NCBI GenBank assembly: GCA_047974805.1
Contig: JBKECS010000035.1
Span: 1 to 64,000, forward strand
Length of the DNA stretch: 64,000 nucleotides
Source of the DNA: JAJXUB01 sp047974805
Lineage (GTDB): Bacteria; Actinomycetota; Actinomycetes; Actinomycetales; Dermatophilaceae
Direction: 5' to 3'
Each line of letters starts with the position of its first letter. The stretch's first letter is position 1. A model generated the notes under the pieces. The model saw nothing but the letters and a program-made list of their open reading frames with translations. It was not told the DNA's origin and made no database searches. A program made the translations under genes and the position numbers. Shown here one piece after another: positions 34,246-42,041 of this stretch.

Positions 34246-34261
34246 CTACAGGTCGTAGTAT
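34246..34261 (+). promoter_or_regulatory. Candidate cydA operator and -10 box
   Basis: CTAC (34246-34249) and GTAG (34255-34258) form a dyad around AGGTC, and the right half runs into TAGTAT (34256-34261), a good -10 box about 46 bases before cydA. A repressor bound here would cover the promoter. The BlaI-type gene at the end of the same operon is an obvious candidate. That link is inference from position. No Rex-like TTGTGA-N6-TCACAA site was found. Confidence 0.4.
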
Positions 34262-34307
34262 TTCTCCGTCATTCTTCACTCGCGTCCTCACGGGAGCAAT
34301 CAGCACC

Positions 34308-35798
34308 ATGAACGCACTGGACCTGGCGCGGTGGCAGTTCGCCATCACGACCGTCTATCACTTCCTCTTCGTGCCGATCACCATCGGCATGTCCGCCCTT
34401 GTGGCGTGGTTCCATACCTCGTGGTTGCGCAAGCGCAACGAGGACGACCTACGGCTGGCGAAGTTCTTCGGCAAGCTGTTCACCATCAACTTTGCCCTCG
34501 GGCTCGTCACGGGCATCGTCCAAGAGTTCCAGTTCGGCATGAACTGGAGCGCCTACTCGAAGATGGTCGGGGACATCTTCGGTGCCCCACTGGCATTCGA
34601 GGCGCTGTTGGCCTTCTTCATGGAGTCCACCTTCCTCGGTCTGTGGATCTTTGGATGGGGCAAGCTGCCGGAGAAGGTCCACGTGGCCACGATCTGGCTG
34701 GTACACATCGGCACCGTCCTGTCGGCCTACTTCATCCTCGCAGCCAACTCGTTCATGCAGCACCCGGTGGGGTACAAGTTCAACCCCGAGACCGGGCGCG
34801 CCGAGATGGCTGACTTCGTCGCCGTCTTGACCAACAAGGTCCAGTTGGTGACGTTCCCGCACGTCGTGCTGTCGGCATACATGACCGGCGGCGCCGTGGT
34901 CATGGGGGTTGGCCTGTACAAGCTCATCAAGGCCGGTCGGTCCCAGCAAGGCACCACCACCTCCGACGTGCCGATGTACCGTCGGGCCACCCGACTCGGC
35001 GCCGTATGGGTGCTCGTTGCCGGGCTGCTCGTCGCCATCTCTGGCGACACCCAGGGCAAGATCATGACCGAGGTGCAGCCCATGAAGATGGCTGCTGCCG
35101 AGGCCCTCTACGACACCACGGACGGCGCCCCCTTCTCTGTCTTGTCCATCGGATCCTTGGACGGGCAGGACGCCACCCACCTGATCGAGATCCCGAAGCT
35201 GCTGAGCTTCCTGGGCACCGGGTCCTTCAACGGAACGGTCGAGGGGATCAATGACCTCAAACAGTCGCTGCCGGAGCAAATTAAGGCCAACGCGGCCGCC
35301 TCGGGGATGACGCCGGAGCAGATCGAGAAGTACGTCACCCCCGACTACTACACGCCATTCATCCCGGCGACATACTGGTCGTTCCGCTGGATGATCGGGT
35401 TCGGGCTGCTCGCAGCCCTGTTCGCGGCCATCGTGTTGTGGAAGACCGGCAAGAACAAGCCTGTTCCCAGTGGACGCAGCTACTTCTGGATGGCCGTGCT
35501 CACCCCACTGCTGCCGGTGTTCGCCAACAGCTGGGGATGGATCTTCACCGAACTCGGCCGCCAGCCATGGATCGTCTACGGCGTCATGTCGACCGAAACC
35601 GGCGTCTCGCCAGATTCGGTGGTCAGTCCAGCCAGCGTGTGGATATCCATGATCGTTTACACCCTGCTGTATGCGGTCCTGGCCGTCATCGAGGTCAAGT
35701 TGTTCCTCACCTATGTCCGTCGGGGTGCCGAGCCCTTCCAGAAGCCGGTCGACCCGAAGGACGTCGATGACGACGCCCCCCTCGAGTTCGCGTACTGA
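34308..35798 (+). CDS. cydA: Cytochrome bd oxidase subunit I
   Basis: A 496-residue membrane subunit that oxidises menaquinol and reduces oxygen, holding hemes b558, b595 and d. Heme ligands are His18 in TTVYHFLFVP, His185 in VTFPHVVLSA and Met362 in FRWMIGFG. The Q loop is short, as in most Gram-positive enzymes. The start is ATG at 34308 with GGGAG about 11 bases upstream. It leads a cydABDC operon. Terminal oxidase bd serves at low oxygen or when the cytochrome bc1-aa3 branch is blocked; the latter needs CtaG-type assembly, also encoded in this window. Confidence 0.96.
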   Translation: MNALDLARWQFAITTVYHFLFVPITIGMSALVAWFHTSWLRKRNEDDLRLAKFFGKLFTINFALGLVTGIVQEFQFGMNWSAYSKMVGDIFGAPLAFEALLAFFMESTFLGLWIFGWGKLPEKVHVATIWLVHIGTVLSAYFILAANSFMQHPVGYKFNPETGRAEMADFVAVLTNKVQLVTFPHVVLSAYMTGGAVVMGVGLYKLIKAGRSQQGTTTSDVPMYRRATRLGAVWVLVAGLLVAISGDTQGKIMTEVQPMKMAAAEALYDTTDGAPFSVLSIGSLDGQDATHLIEIPKLLSFLGTGSFNGTVEGINDLKQSLPEQIKANAAASGMTPEQIEKYVTPDYYTPFIPATYWSFRWMIGFGLLAALFAAIVLWKTGKNKPVPSGRSYFWMAVLTPLLPVFANSWGWIFTELGRQPWIVYGVMSTETGVSPDSVVSPASVWISMIVYTLLYAVLAVIEVKLFLTYVRRGAEPFQKPVDPKDVDDDAPLEFAY

Positions 35799-35834
35799 CG
35801 CGGCACATACGGATACGGATAAGGGATACCCGTC

Positions 35835-36875
35835 ATGACTCTCATCACCATCTGGTTCATCCTCTTGGCCGTCCTATGGACCGGCTATCTCGTCCTCGAG
35901 GGCTTCGACTTCGGGGTCGGCTCGCTGCTGCCCGTCCTCGGCGGTTCGGACTACAGCGACTCTCCCAAGGGCATCGATCAAGAAAAGCGTCGGCGTGTCA
36001 TGCTGACCAGCATCGGCCCGTTCTGGGACGGCAACGAGGTGTGGCTGCTCACCGCCGGCGGCGCGACCTTCGCGGCGTTCCCGGTGTGGTACTCCACGAT
36101 GTTCAGCGGCATGTACTTGGCCCTGCTGGTCATTCTCGTGGCGCTCATCGTGCGCAACATGGGCTTCGACTACCGGCACAAGCGCAACAGCGTCACCTGG
36201 CACAAGCGCTGGGACCTGGCCATCACGATCGGCTCGATCCTGCCGCCGTTCCTCCTCGGTGTCGCCCTGACCAACCTGGTCCACGGGCTGCCGATGAACG
36301 CCGAGTACGACTACACCGGCAGCTTCTTCTCGCTGCTCAACCCGGTCAGCCTGCTCGGTGGGCTCACCGTGTTGGCCCTCAGCCTGGTCCACGGCGCGCA
36401 CTACCTGGCTTTGAAGACCGCCGGACAGATCAGCCAGGACGCCAAGTCTTTGGCAACCCGGCTGGGGTTGGTGGCCGCGGTTCTGGCCGTCATCCTGCTG
36501 CTCTGGCTCGGCCTGACCGCCAACAGCAGCATCTGGTCCTGGATCACCACCGTGCTGGCCGCCGTGTCGCTGCTGGCCGGAATGTGGTTCAACCTTCAGG
36601 GCAGGGCCGGCTGGGCGTTCATTGGGACGTCCGTGACCATGGCGATGGCTGTGGTGACGTACTTCCTCATGCTCTGGCCGAACGCGATCGTCGGTTCCGA
36701 AGGCACCAACCTGTCGCTGGAAGCTGCGGCCTCGACCCCGCTGACCTTGAAGATCATGACCGGAGCGGCACTAGTGTTCACGCCGATCGCATTGATCTAC
36801 ACGGCATGGAACTACTGGGTCTTCCGCAAGCGGCTCACCGTCGAGCAGATCCCCGAGGCAGTGTCGGTCAGCTGA
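35835..36875 (+). CDS. cydB: Cytochrome bd oxidase subunit II
   Basis: The 346-residue multi-helix partner of CydA. The N-terminus WFILLAVLWTGYLVLEGFDF is the family signature, followed by RRVMLTSIGPFWDGNEVWLL. AAGGGA lies before the ATG, 37 bases after the cydA stop. The gap of 85 bases to cydD holds no obvious terminator, so the operon probably runs on. Confidence 0.96.
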   Translation: MTLITIWFILLAVLWTGYLVLEGFDFGVGSLLPVLGGSDYSDSPKGIDQEKRRRVMLTSIGPFWDGNEVWLLTAGGATFAAFPVWYSTMFSGMYLALLVILVALIVRNMGFDYRHKRNSVTWHKRWDLAITIGSILPPFLLGVALTNLVHGLPMNAEYDYTGSFFSLLNPVSLLGGLTVLALSLVHGAHYLALKTAGQISQDAKSLATRLGLVAAVLAVILLLWLGLTANSSIWSWITTVLAAVSLLAGMWFNLQGRAGWAFIGTSVTMAMAVVTYFLMLWPNAIVGSEGTNLSLEAAASTPLTLKIMTGAALVFTPIALIYTAWNYWVFRKRLTVEQIPEAVSVS

Positions 36876-36960
36876 AGCACCCCTCATCCGGGCCGGTTGT
36901 GCCGCGCCACCAGCGTGCCACGGCATAACCGGCCATCACACGGAAGGTCGTCACCGGACA

Positions 36961-38586
36961 ATGAGGCCCTTCGACCCGCGCTTGTACCAGCAGGTTCCGG
37001 CGGTCCGTCGACCGGTCTTGGTTTTGGGCGTGGTCGGAGTCGCCTCAGGTTTGGCCACGATCGCCACCGCGTTCGCCCTCGCGGCGCTCGCGGTGGCGGT
37101 CGTTACCGGGCCGGATACAGCCTGGCAGGCCCCCGCCTGGTGGCTGATCGGCGCCTTCGCCGTTCGTGGGTCCCTGGCCTGGCTGTCCGAATCGGTGGCC
37201 GCCCGGGCCGGTGTGGCCGTTTCCACGGGCCTACGATCCCGGCTCATCGGCCACTGGTTGCGCCAACCGGTCGACAGCCGACCTGAGGCGGACCGGGCCG
37301 TCACGCTGGCCGCTCAAGGCTGCGCCAGCGTCGAGCCATATGCCGCTAAGTTCCTACCGGCCCTGATCACCGCAGCGGTGGTGCCGGTCCTCGCCGTCCT
37401 CTCCCTCCTATTCGTCGACCCGTGGTCTGCGCTCATCGTCGTGCTCACGCTGCCCCTGTTGCCGCTCTTCGCCGCGCTCATCGGCAAGACCACACAGGAG
37501 GAGACCGACAAGCGCTGGGCCGCCCTCGCGCAGTTGTCCGGCCATTTCCTTGACGTCATGCGGGGGTTGCCGACCTTGTCGGCATACGGGCGTGCGGAAC
37601 GACAGCGCACCACCATCGCCGAGGTCAGCCAGCGCCATCGGGTGGCTACGGTGCGCACCTTGCGGCTGGCGTTCATGTCCTCGGCGGCCTTGGAGATGCT
37701 GGCGACCATCTCGGTGGCCATCGTCGCCGTGTCCGTCGGGTTGCGGTTGACCAACGGCAACATGGCGCTGCACGCCGGGCTGCTCGCCATCCTTTTGGCT
37801 CCCGAGGCGTACTGGCCAATCAGACGGGTGGGGGCGGAGTTTCATACCGCCGCCGACGGCGCCGAAGCCATTGAGGCGGTGCTGACCGAGTTGGGGAAGG
37901 CGCCCCCGGCCACCGTGGAGTCCCTTGGCGGAGGCGCCCCTGCCCCGGCCCTCCCGCAGCGGGGGCACGATGTCGTCGTCACCCAGGTCTCGTATGCCTA
38001 CCCCGGCATGCAGCGGCTGGTCCTGGATCACGTCTCGTTCGCGGCACGTTCCGGGTTGACCGTCATCACCGGACCCAGCGGTGCCGGAAAGACCACGCTG
38101 CTGGAACTCATCGCCGGCCTACGGGAGCCGACGTCGGGTTCGATCGACGCGCCGACCGCGCACCTGGTGACCCAACGTCCCTTCCTGACCAGCGGGTCAA
38201 TCCGGGAAAACCTGACCATTGGCGAGCCGCACGACGACGACCGACTGTGGGACGCCCTACGCACTGTGGGTCTGGACGGCGTTGTGGCTGCCCTTCCCGA
38301 TGCCCTCGGTGAACGTCTGGGCGACGACGGATTTGGCCTGTCTGCGGGGCAACGGGCCCGGCTCGTCTTGGCACGGGCGACCCTGTCCACGTCCACGGTA
38401 TTGCTGCTGGATGAACCGACCGCGCACCTGGACGCGCAATCCAGCCAAAACATCAACGCGGTCATCGCCGACCTGGCCACCTGGCACACCGTCATCGCCG
38501 TGACACATCGCGGCCAACTGCTCGAGCGTGCCGATCACCACGTACAGCTCCCGGTGACGGTGGCAGCCGAGGCGTCGTCGTCATGA
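36961..38586 (+). CDS. cydD: ABC exporter CydD, cytochrome bd assembly
   Basis: The 541-residue half transporter has an N-terminal six-helix domain (1-320) and an ATPase with Walker A GPSGAGKTT and signature LSAGQRARLVLARA. CydDC exports reductants such as cysteine/glutathione and is needed for heme d assembly in cytochrome bd. The coupling region RGLPTLSAYGRAERQ is typical of CydD. Its stop overlaps the cydC ATG, so the two are translationally coupled and would form a heterodimer. Confidence 0.93.
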   Translation: MRPFDPRLYQQVPAVRRPVLVLGVVGVASGLATIATAFALAALAVAVVTGPDTAWQAPAWWLIGAFAVRGSLAWLSESVAARAGVAVSTGLRSRLIGHWLRQPVDSRPEADRAVTLAAQGCASVEPYAAKFLPALITAAVVPVLAVLSLLFVDPWSALIVVLTLPLLPLFAALIGKTTQEETDKRWAALAQLSGHFLDVMRGLPTLSAYGRAERQRTTIAEVSQRHRVATVRTLRLAFMSSAALEMLATISVAIVAVSVGLRLTNGNMALHAGLLAILLAPEAYWPIRRVGAEFHTAADGAEAIEAVLTELGKAPPATVESLGGGAPAPALPQRGHDVVVTQVSYAYPGMQRLVLDHVSFAARSGLTVITGPSGAGKTTLLELIAGLREPTSGSIDAPTAHLVTQRPFLTSGSIRENLTIGEPHDDDRLWDALRTVGLDGVVAALPDALGERLGDDGFGLSAGQRARLVLARATLSTSTVLLLDEPTAHLDAQSSQNINAVIADLATWHTVIAVTHRGQLLERADHHVQLPVTVAAEASSS

Positions 38587-40214
38587 CCACCTATGGGCTC
38601 CGGCCACGTCCAGGCATCGTCCTGTCCGGTCTCGTCGGTGGTGCGGCAATCGCCTCCGGGATCGCCTTGACGGCAACGTCCGGCTGGCTCATCGTCAGGG
38701 CATCCCAGGGGCCGCAGATCCTTACCTTGCTCACCGCCATCGTCGCCGTGCGCGCCTTCGGCATGGCCCGTCCCGTCTTCCGCTACGTCGAACGGGTGCA
38801 ATCACACGACGTGGCCCTGGCCGATCTCGCCGACCGGCGGGTGGGCCTGTATGGCGCGTTGATCCCACTGACACCGGCCCGGCTGGGACGTCGGGCCCGC
38901 GCCGACGTGCTCTCCGGGGTGGTCGACGACTTGTCCGAGGTGGTCGACGCCCAGGTCCGAGTCACCGTCCCCTTGGTGGCTGCGGGCAGCGCGGGTGGTC
39001 TAGCCGCCATCCTCACCGCCCTCATCTCCCCCGGGGCCGGGTTGGTCCTCAGCGCGTTGCTCCTGCTCATTGCGGCCGGGGGCGCCTTCGCCTGGCGGAC
39101 CGAGCGGGCCGGGCAATCCGAGGTGCTGGCCGCCCGAGCAAACGTCATGGCGGTGAGCGACCTGGTCACTGGGCGCGCCATGGAGTTGGCCGCGGTTGGA
39201 GGCTCGGCGACGGCGACGCGATGGCTGGACACCGCTCAGGCCAAGCTGTCGGCCGTGACGCTGCGGCAAAGCCGAGGCCGGGCGTTGATCGCCGGCATCA
39301 TTCTCCTCGGGACCGGTCTGGCAGCTGTCGCCTCGGCGGCTATCGCTGCCGGTTCCGATCTGTCCGCGCCGTTGCGGGCACTGCTCGTGGTCACCCCCGT
39401 GGCGGTCGGGGACGCCCTGGTCGGCATCACCGACGCGGTCCGGTCCCTGGCTCGGGCCCAAGGGGCCCGAGACCGGCTCGATGACCTCACCGGTCAAACG
39501 CCCGCCGTGGCCCCGTCCGCGCCCGGGGCGCCTGCTGCGCAACACGGGGTCCCCGAATTGCGACTATCAGGTGTCAGCGCGGAATGGGAACGGGGGCGGC
39601 CAGCTATGGGACCGGTTGACTTGACCTTCCCGGCCGGGTCCCGGACGATGATCGTCGGCCCGAACGGCAGCGGGAAGTCGACGCTCCTAGCCGTCCTGGC
39701 CCGCCAGCTTGACCCGGTCGACGGAACGTATACCGTCGACGGCGCCGACGTCCGCGACCTTGACCTCGCCGGCGTGCGGGATCTGTGCGCGGTGGTCGAC
39801 GACGAGCCGCACATCTTCGCCTCCTCGGTGCTGGAGAACCTGAGGCTAGCCGCTCCGGACGCCACCAGCGCGGAGATCGAGCAGGCGCTCCTTGCCGCCG
39901 GCCTGCAGTCCTGGCTTTCCGGGCTCCGTGACGGACTGGACACCCGCATCGGGGCCGGCGGGATCGGCGTGTCCGGCGGCGAGCGTGCCCGGATCGGTTT
40001 GGCCCGAGCGCTGTTAAGCGGGAGAGGGATCATCCTGCTCGATGAGCCGGTGGCCCATCTGGACCACGCCACCGCCGTCTCGGTCCTAAAAGATGTTGAA
40101 CGGACAACCACGGGGCGTACTGTGGTGATGGTCAGCCACCGTTCGGCGCCGTTGACGGATGCCCGCATCGTCCAGCTCAATCCGCCCAGCAGTCAGATGA
40201 CGAAAGTGAGTTGA
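38583..40214 (+). CDS. cydC: ABC exporter CydC, cytochrome bd assembly
   Basis: The 543-residue partner of CydD has an N-terminal membrane domain (ASGIALTATSGWLIVRASQGP is the CydC hallmark) and an ATPase with Walker A GPNGSGKST, signature VSGGERARIGLARALLSG and Walker B IILLDEPVAHLD. ATG overlaps the cydD stop. Its TGA ends at 40214 and the BlaI-type repressor gene starts 2 bases later, so the operon continues into the regulatory pair. Confidence 0.93.
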   Translation: MTTYGLRPRPGIVLSGLVGGAAIASGIALTATSGWLIVRASQGPQILTLLTAIVAVRAFGMARPVFRYVERVQSHDVALADLADRRVGLYGALIPLTPARLGRRARADVLSGVVDDLSEVVDAQVRVTVPLVAAGSAGGLAAILTALISPGAGLVLSALLLLIAAGGAFAWRTERAGQSEVLAARANVMAVSDLVTGRAMELAAVGGSATATRWLDTAQAKLSAVTLRQSRGRALIAGIILLGTGLAAVASAAIAAGSDLSAPLRALLVVTPVAVGDALVGITDAVRSLARAQGARDRLDDLTGQTPAVAPSAPGAPAAQHGVPELRLSGVSAEWERGRPAMGPVDLTFPAGSRTMIVGPNGSGKSTLLAVLARQLDPVDGTYTVDGADVRDLDLAGVRDLCAVVDDEPHIFASSVLENLRLAAPDATSAEIEQALLAAGLQSWLSGLRDGLDTRIGAGGIGVSGGERARIGLARALLSGRGIILLDEPVAHLDHATAVSVLKDVERTTTGRTVVMVSHRSAPLTDARIVQLNPPSSQMTKVS

Positions 40215-40216
40215 TC

Positions 40217-40708
40217 ATGCCCGTCTCAACTTCGCAGCCTCGTCTCGGTGACCTCGAGCGTGCCGTCATGGAACGTCTGTGGTCCTGCGCGCGCGCCTCG
40301 GACAACTCGGGGGCCACGATAGGCCTGACCGTTCGGGAGGTGCTGGAGAGTTTCCGCGGCGAGCGGGAGATCGCCTACACCACGGTGATGACCGTGCTGG
40401 ATCGTCTAGCGAAGAAGGGGCTGGTCACCCGGCAGCGAGACGGTCGGGCGTGGCGCTACCTGCCGGCAGGGTCCCGCGAGGAGCTGACGGCCGCAACCGT
40501 GAGACGAACGCTGGACGACATGGAGGTGACCGATCGGCGGGCGGCCCTGCTGCACTTCCTTGACGGCGCCACAGAGGACGAACTCGCTGACCTCAAGGCC
40601 GCTCTGGACGAGTTGGTCAGCCGTCCCCGCATTGCCCTAAGACGTCCTCGGCTACGCCGTGGGTCTGGCAGCAAAGACTCCGCCGGGCCGGCGGCCGAGC
40701 CCGCGTGA
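40217..40708 (+). CDS. BlaI/MecI-type transcriptional repressor
   Basis: The 163-residue protein has an N-terminal winged helix (LGDLERAVMERLW, then IAYTTVMTVLDRLAKKGLVT and RAWRYLPA) and a C-terminal dimer region, as in BlaI/MecI/CopY. In that family the repressor is cut or released when a membrane M56 protease senses a signal. Such a protease is encoded next at 40782. The extra C-terminal tail after about residue 130 is basic and then acidic and not part of the usual fold. It starts 2 bases after cydC, an unusual place for this regulator. Confidence 0.9.
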   Translation: MPVSTSQPRLGDLERAVMERLWSCARASDNSGATIGLTVREVLESFRGEREIAYTTVMTVLDRLAKKGLVTRQRDGRAWRYLPAGSREELTAATVRRTLDDMEVTDRRAALLHFLDGATEDELADLKAALDELVSRPRIALRRPRLRRGSGSKDSAGPAAEPA

Positions 40709-40781
40709 CCGCGCCGAACCCGCGTGGCCGATCGGGCGAAATGCCAACCGGTTGCCTTCGACCAATGACACACTGGGGCTC

Positions 40782-41648
40782 GTGATCGCGCTAGCACTCG
40801 TCGTGGTCGCCGTCCTTCTCGCTGGACCGGCCCCCCGGGTGATGGCCCGGCTGCCAGCGTTGCGCCGATCTCCTCGGGCTGCACTGCTCGCCTGGCAAGC
40901 GGTCACCTTGGCCGCGATCCTGGCCGCCTTGGCTGCTGCACCGGCCACCTTGCCGATCGTCCTTGTCGACGGACAGGCTGTTTGGCAGCACGTCGTGCTC
41001 ATCATGATCGCCGGTGCGGTGAGCCTCATCGTGCTCGTTCGGTTCCTCGTGGCCGGTCATCGCATCGGGACACGCATGCGCGAGTTGCGGGAGCGTCACC
41101 GTGAACTGGTCGACATCATCGCCGAGCAGGACGTGCGGCATCCGACCCTGCGAATCCTCGAGCACCCCGCCCCGACCGCCTACTGCCTGCCCGGACACCG
41201 CCGCGGTCGCGTGGTCGTCTCCCGCGGGGTTCTACTCGCCCTGAGCGCCCCTGAGTTGGGTGCGGTGCTGGCGCACGAGCAGGCGCACCTACGCGCCCGG
41301 CACGACCTGCTGATCGAGTTCTTCTCGGTCATCCACGAGACCGTACCGGAGGGATTGCGCGCGACCGCCGCCATGAGCGAAGTCCGCCTGCTGGCGGAGG
41401 TTCTGGCCGATCGACAGGCGGCCAGCCGGGTGGGAGTGAGCCCCACGGTGCGGGCCCTGGGCGTGCTGTCCGCCGGCCCTGCCCCGGAAGCCTCGCTGAG
41501 CGTCAGCGCCACCGCGACGGCCCCGATCCGGATCCGGTTGCTCCAGGACGGTCCCTCGCCACGTCGCCTCACTGGTGCCATCTATACCTATGCCGCGCTT
41601 GTCCTCGGCTTACCCATCGGGCTTGCCCTCTTGGCCATCGCCACGTAG
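40782..41648 (+). CDS. BlaR1-like M56 membrane metalloprotease
   Basis: The 288-residue protein has two N-terminal helices, one further helix near 80-100, a cytosolic zinc protease with HEQAH (HExxH in LAHEQAHLRARHD), and a C-terminal helix. It lacks the penicillin-binding sensor domain of true BlaR1, as is usual in actinobacteria such as M. tuberculosis Rv1845c. Start GTG at 40782 has only a weak GGGGCT upstream. It would sense a membrane or wall signal and inactivate the repressor encoded just before. The convergent feo genes begin after 90 bases. Confidence 0.87.
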   Translation: MIALALVVVAVLLAGPAPRVMARLPALRRSPRAALLAWQAVTLAAILAALAAAPATLPIVLVDGQAVWQHVVLIMIAGAVSLIVLVRFLVAGHRIGTRMRELRERHRELVDIIAEQDVRHPTLRILEHPAPTAYCLPGHRRGRVVVSRGVLLALSAPELGAVLAHEQAHLRARHDLLIEFFSVIHETVPEGLRATAAMSEVRLLAEVLADRQAASRVGVSPTVRALGVLSAGPAPEASLSVSATATAPIRIRLLQDGPSPRRLTGAIYTYAALVLGLPIGLALLAIAT

Positions 41649-41689
41649 CCGTCGCCACAATCGTCACCGCGGGCGTCAACACGGCCAGT

Positions 41690-41723
41690 GCCGATGTCCT
41701 GGCCGAGCCGATGTCCTGGCCGA
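41690..41723. repeat. 17-base perfect tandem duplication
   Basis: GCCGATGTCCTGGCCGA occurs twice without a gap, in the 90 bases between the convergent M56 and feoC stops. It looks like recent slippage or duplication. No hairpin terminator was seen here. Confidence 0.85.
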
Positions 41724-41738
41724 GCGGAGAGGACTGAA

Positions 41739-42041
41739 CTACGGCGTGGGGCGTCTGCGCGGGAGTCCGATGCTCACCACGGCCCTTCCGGAACGGCGGG
41801 TAGAGGGACCAGCGGCGCCGCATCCGGCTCCTCCGCTCGCCGAACCCGACGCGCAGCTGCCGCAACCGGAGGGGGGGCATCCGATGGTCAACTCCGTGGC
41901 CTCCAGGTAACCCATCCGGACGAGCTGATCGGCCGCCGCCGAGACGACATCACGGGCCAGTCCCGTGCGAGTCACCACGTCCTGAAACGTGCGCGCACCC
42001 GCGTGGAATGCCTGCAATACCGCCGTCGCCGTTCCGGTCAC
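41739..42041 (-). CDS. feoC: FeoC-like winged-helix protein with cysteine cluster
   Basis: A 100-residue protein whose GTG start at 42041 overlaps the feoB stop (GTGA). Residues 1-50 form a winged helix (TAVLQAFHAGARTFQDVV, then VVSAAADQLVRMGYLEAT). A cysteine set follows at Cys55, Cys60, Cys63 and Cys74 (CPPSGCGSC plus one), the kind of pattern that holds an Fe-S cluster in FeoC. FeoC is thought to tune FeoB levels or sense iron and oxygen. The last 25 residues are arginine-rich and not conserved. Position at the end of feoAB and the cysteine spacing support the call. Confidence 0.82.
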   Translation of the reverse strand: MTGTATAVLQAFHAGARTFQDVVTRTGLARDVVSAAADQLVRMGYLEATELTIGCPPSGCGSCASGSASGGAGCGAAGPSTRRSGRAVVSIGLPRRRPTP

